Positions 6,476 to 7,967 of a DNA stretch of 7,967 nucleotides are shown here, one piece after another (positions within the stretch are counted from its first letter, which is position 1; each line of letters starts with the position of its first letter). The notes beneath the pieces were generated by a model. The model did not search any database and was not told the DNA's origin. It saw only the letters and a program-made list of their open reading frames with translations. Source of the DNA: an uncultured Treponema sp. (GTDB taxonomy: Bacteria; Spirochaetota; Spirochaetia; Treponematales; Treponemataceae); NCBI GenBank assembly GCA_937894335.1, contig CALCRU010000028.1, positions 1 to 7,967 on the forward strand, read 5' to 3'. The translations under genes were made by a program, and so were the position numbers.

Positions 6476-7003
6476 ATGAAAGCAGTAGTCATTTATGCAA
6501 GTCAGACAGGATTTACAAAACAGTATGCACAGTGGATTTGCGAAGAAAGCGGTGCTGAATGCGTTGAGTTAAAAAAGGCTTCAAAAATCAAACTTGCCGA
6601 ATATGATGCCGTTGTCTTTGGCGGTTGGTTTATGGCAGGCGGAATAAAAAAAATCGATTGGTTCAAGAAAAAGATTCCAGAACTTTCTGCGGCAGGAAAA
6701 AAACTTATTGTGTATGCCGTAGGTGCAAGCCCTGCGGAAGCCCCTGATGCGGCAGAGTCACTTAAAAGAAATTTTACAGATGATGAATGGAATGCGATAA
6801 AGGCATTTTATTGTCCCGGTGGATTAAATTATGACAAGATGGGCTTTGGTTCAAAACTTACCATGAAGATGTTGCTTAGAATACTTTCGTCTAAAAAAGA
6901 TGCAACTAAAGATGACATGCGCATGGTAAAAATGCTTTCCCACTCCTACGATATTTCTGACAAAAAATATGCTAACCCAATTGTTGCAGAATTAAAGTCA
7001 TGA
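6476..7003 (+). CDS. Flavodoxin-domain protein (HemG-like)
   Basis: This is a probable FMN-binding electron-transfer or oxidoreductase protein of the flavodoxin fold, 175 residues, cytoplasmic. The N-terminal strand and phosphate-binding loop are clear: VVIYASQTGFTKQYA at 4-18, with Ser9, Thr11, Gly12 and Thr14 placed to hold FMN phosphate. VVFGGWFMAGGI (46-57) is the second flavin-side loop. The C-terminal part (FYCPGGLNYDKMG at 111-123 and DMRMVKMLSHSYDISDKKY at 147-165) resembles uncharacterised flavodoxin-domain proteins related to menaquinone-dependent protoporphyrinogen oxidase HemG. No haem gene lies nearby, so that activity should not be assumed. GAGGTG upstream supports the ATG. It overlaps the acetyltransferase by ATGA, implying co-transcription. 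Fold assignment is firm; partner and substrate are unknown. Confidence 0.85.
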   Translation: MKAVVIYASQTGFTKQYAQWICEESGAECVELKKASKIKLAEYDAVVFGGWFMAGGIKKIDWFKKKIPELSAAGKKLIVYAVGASPAEAPDAAESLKRNFTDDEWNAIKAFYCPGGLNYDKMGFGSKLTMKMLLRILSSKKDATKDDMRMVKMLSHSYDISDKKYANPIVAELKS

Positions 7004-7599
7004 TGAACAAGGAAGCAACCCTTAAAACTTTTGACATGAAAAATCTTCCTCTGGTAGTTGATGTGGTTGTGCCGCTTTGGAGTCCGCCAATAGGGGATAG
7101 CGAGTTTAAGCGATTTAATGTGGAATACATAGTGCGCAACAACATTTCAGAAAACGACTACCGCTTTGAGTTAGTTGATTCTGTCGAAAACCTTCTGTCT
7201 GCCGCTTTTTTTACCAGAAAAGGTGACAGTTCAAAAGTTGAGGAATGGTATGCAAAGGAATCAGTGCGCTTTTCTGACGAATTAAAAAACGCATCAGAAA
7301 TGAGCCGCACTTATCTTACCATGATGGATGAACGCACCCTTAGCCTTATGAATGCCGACGATATAAAGATGTCCCTTTTTGTAAGCAGAAAGCCCGGTGC
7401 AGGAAGCGAAATCTTAAACCGCCTGTGCAAAATGTTAAGTGCTCATGGCTGGAAAAATCTGTGCCTATGGACTGACTGTGACTGCAACTGGTCATGGTAC
7501 GAAAAGCACGGCTTTACTTTGGTGCAGGAAGATTCCTACGAACCATTCAGTAGCGAGCATGAAGACTATAAGACTTACATCTATAAGAAAAAAATTTAG
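7000..7599 (+). CDS. GNAT-family N-acetyltransferase
   Basis: This is a probable acetyl-CoA-dependent acetyltransferase of 199 residues, substrate unknown. The GNAT core lies in the C-terminal half: a beta-strand and acetyl-CoA pyrophosphate loop MSLFVSRKPGAGSEILNRL (124-142, the R-x-x-G-x-G/A type), then LCLWTD and NWSWYEKHGFTLV (163-175), matching motif B with Asn163 and Tyr167. The N-terminal about 115 residues are diverged and carry no motif I recognise. The start overlaps the flavodoxin stop (ATGA at 7000-7003). A second ATG at 7003 is equally possible, and only a weak purine-rich stretch precedes either, so translation is probably coupled. The stop codon overlaps the stop of the convergent flavoprotein gene, leaving no room for a terminator between them. 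Confidence 0.85.
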   Translation: MMNKEATLKTFDMKNLPLVVDVVVPLWSPPIGDSEFKRFNVEYIVRNNISENDYRFELVDSVENLLSAAFFTRKGDSSKVEEWYAKESVRFSDELKNASEMSRTYLTMMDERTLSLMNADDIKMSLFVSRKPGAGSEILNRLCKMLSAHGWKNLCLWTDCDCNWSWYEKHGFTLVQEDSYEPFSSEHEDYKTYIYKKKI

Positions 7600-7940
7600 G
7601 CCTCGTGAACGCACTTACCCGTCATGTGTTCAATGTCAAGTTCAAGACAGAGTACCCTGCTTTTTGCGTGTTCCCATTCTTCTTCTACAGCATCTTTTGA
7701 AGGATAATACTTGTAGCCCAGACGCTTTACCTTTTCCATGGTCTTGTCTGGCTCAAGAACTTTTTTAATCCGTCCAAATACAACTACGCTTGTAACGGTG
7801 TATGCCCAGTCGCCTTCTTTTTTAAAGCCCTTGTCCATTACGCAGAAAGAAGCCTTTGCGCACTTTTCAATAGCGTCAATTTTGTGGCCTTCCTTTGCAC
7901 AGTGAAAATAAATGGCTCTGTTTGCACACATTGATGACAA
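7596..7940 (-). CDS. Pyridoxamine 5'-phosphate oxidase-like FMN protein, N-terminally incomplete
   Basis: This is the C-terminal about 110 residues of a split-beta-barrel flavin protein, a family normally about 150-160 residues long. The signature AIYFHCAKEGHKID follows the usual first strands, then a strand ending FCVMD, and WAYTVTSVVVFGRIKKV, which is the typical FMN-barrel strand pair. The distal helix region contains KRLGYKYYP. Members include putative flavin reductases and nitroimidazole-resistance-like proteins; the specific function is unknown. In this frame a TGA at 7943-7941 stops it immediately before a TTG at 7940. An ATG at 7931 is also available, but neither start has the family's N-terminal strands before it. 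The remainder may lie in another frame (frameshift or sequence error near the edge), or the gene may be a true fragment. Its stop overlaps the acetyltransferase stop. Confidence 0.75.
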   Translation of the reverse strand: MSSMCANRAIYFHCAKEGHKIDAIEKCAKASFCVMDKGFKKEGDWAYTVTSVVVFGRIKKVLEPDKTMEKVKRLGYKYYPSKDAVEEEWEHAKSRVLCLELDIEHMTGKCVHEA

Positions 7941-7967
7941 TCAGGCACTCCAAGGCAAAATCGGTCT

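Noticed and set aside
7439..7768. Plus-strand open frame of 109 codons spanning the end of the acetyltransferase and the convergent flavoprotein gene
   Set aside because: It overlaps two genes with clear family motifs, has no ribosome binding site and has composition typical of an out-of-frame shadow.
1..7967. CRISPR arrays, tRNA or rRNA genes, prophage or defence genes
   Set aside because: No regularly spaced repeats, no cloverleaf-like or rRNA-like sequence and no such protein families were seen.

Overview
The window (about 8 kb, moderate GC, strong GGAGG-type ribosome binding sites) carries nitrogen-assimilation and housekeeping genes from a bacterium. Overall protein style suggests a spirochaete of the Treponema type, possibly from gut, rumen or oral cavity. 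No marker gene here proves that, and a clostridial origin is not excluded. The length, a repeat-like left edge and a damaged gene at the right edge suggest a whole short contig rather than a slice of a chromosome.

Layout. Positions 1-58 hold a strong hairpin with a T-run, readable as a terminator for a gene entering from the left or as the remnant of an IS3-type end. Positions 79-4318 on the minus strand are carA-carB, the glutamine-dependent carbamoyl-phosphate synthetase, overlapping by 14 bases. Positions 4319-4641 (323 bases, no gene) form a divergent control region. It has two near-consensus sigma70-type promoters back to back around an A/T-rich core, one terminator-like hairpin in the carA leader and two in the leader of the rightward gene. 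Positions 4642-6372 encode an ammonium channel (Amt) fused at its C-terminus to a P-II (GlnB/GlnK) sensor domain. Positions 6373-6475 hold a terminator-like hairpin whose 5' half overlaps a possible promoter. Positions 6476-7599 are a two-gene unit, a flavodoxin-fold protein then a GNAT acetyltransferase, overlapping by 4 bases. From 7596 to the right edge, on the minus strand, is the C-terminal part of a pyridoxamine-phosphate-oxidase-like flavoprotein, tail to tail with the acetyltransferase. Its N-terminal reading frame is broken near the edge.

How it works together. The central pair is coherent. The Amt-PII protein brings in ammonium and should sense 2-oxoglutarate and adenylate state. 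CarAB spends glutamine nitrogen and ATP on carbamoyl phosphate for pyrimidines and arginine. Both transcripts must read through terminator-like hairpins before their start codons, and these hairpins share a CAAAGGCG(CT) element at the base. The main hypothesis from this window is therefore coordinated transcription attenuation of carbamoyl-phosphate synthesis and ammonium uptake by an unidentified signal or factor.
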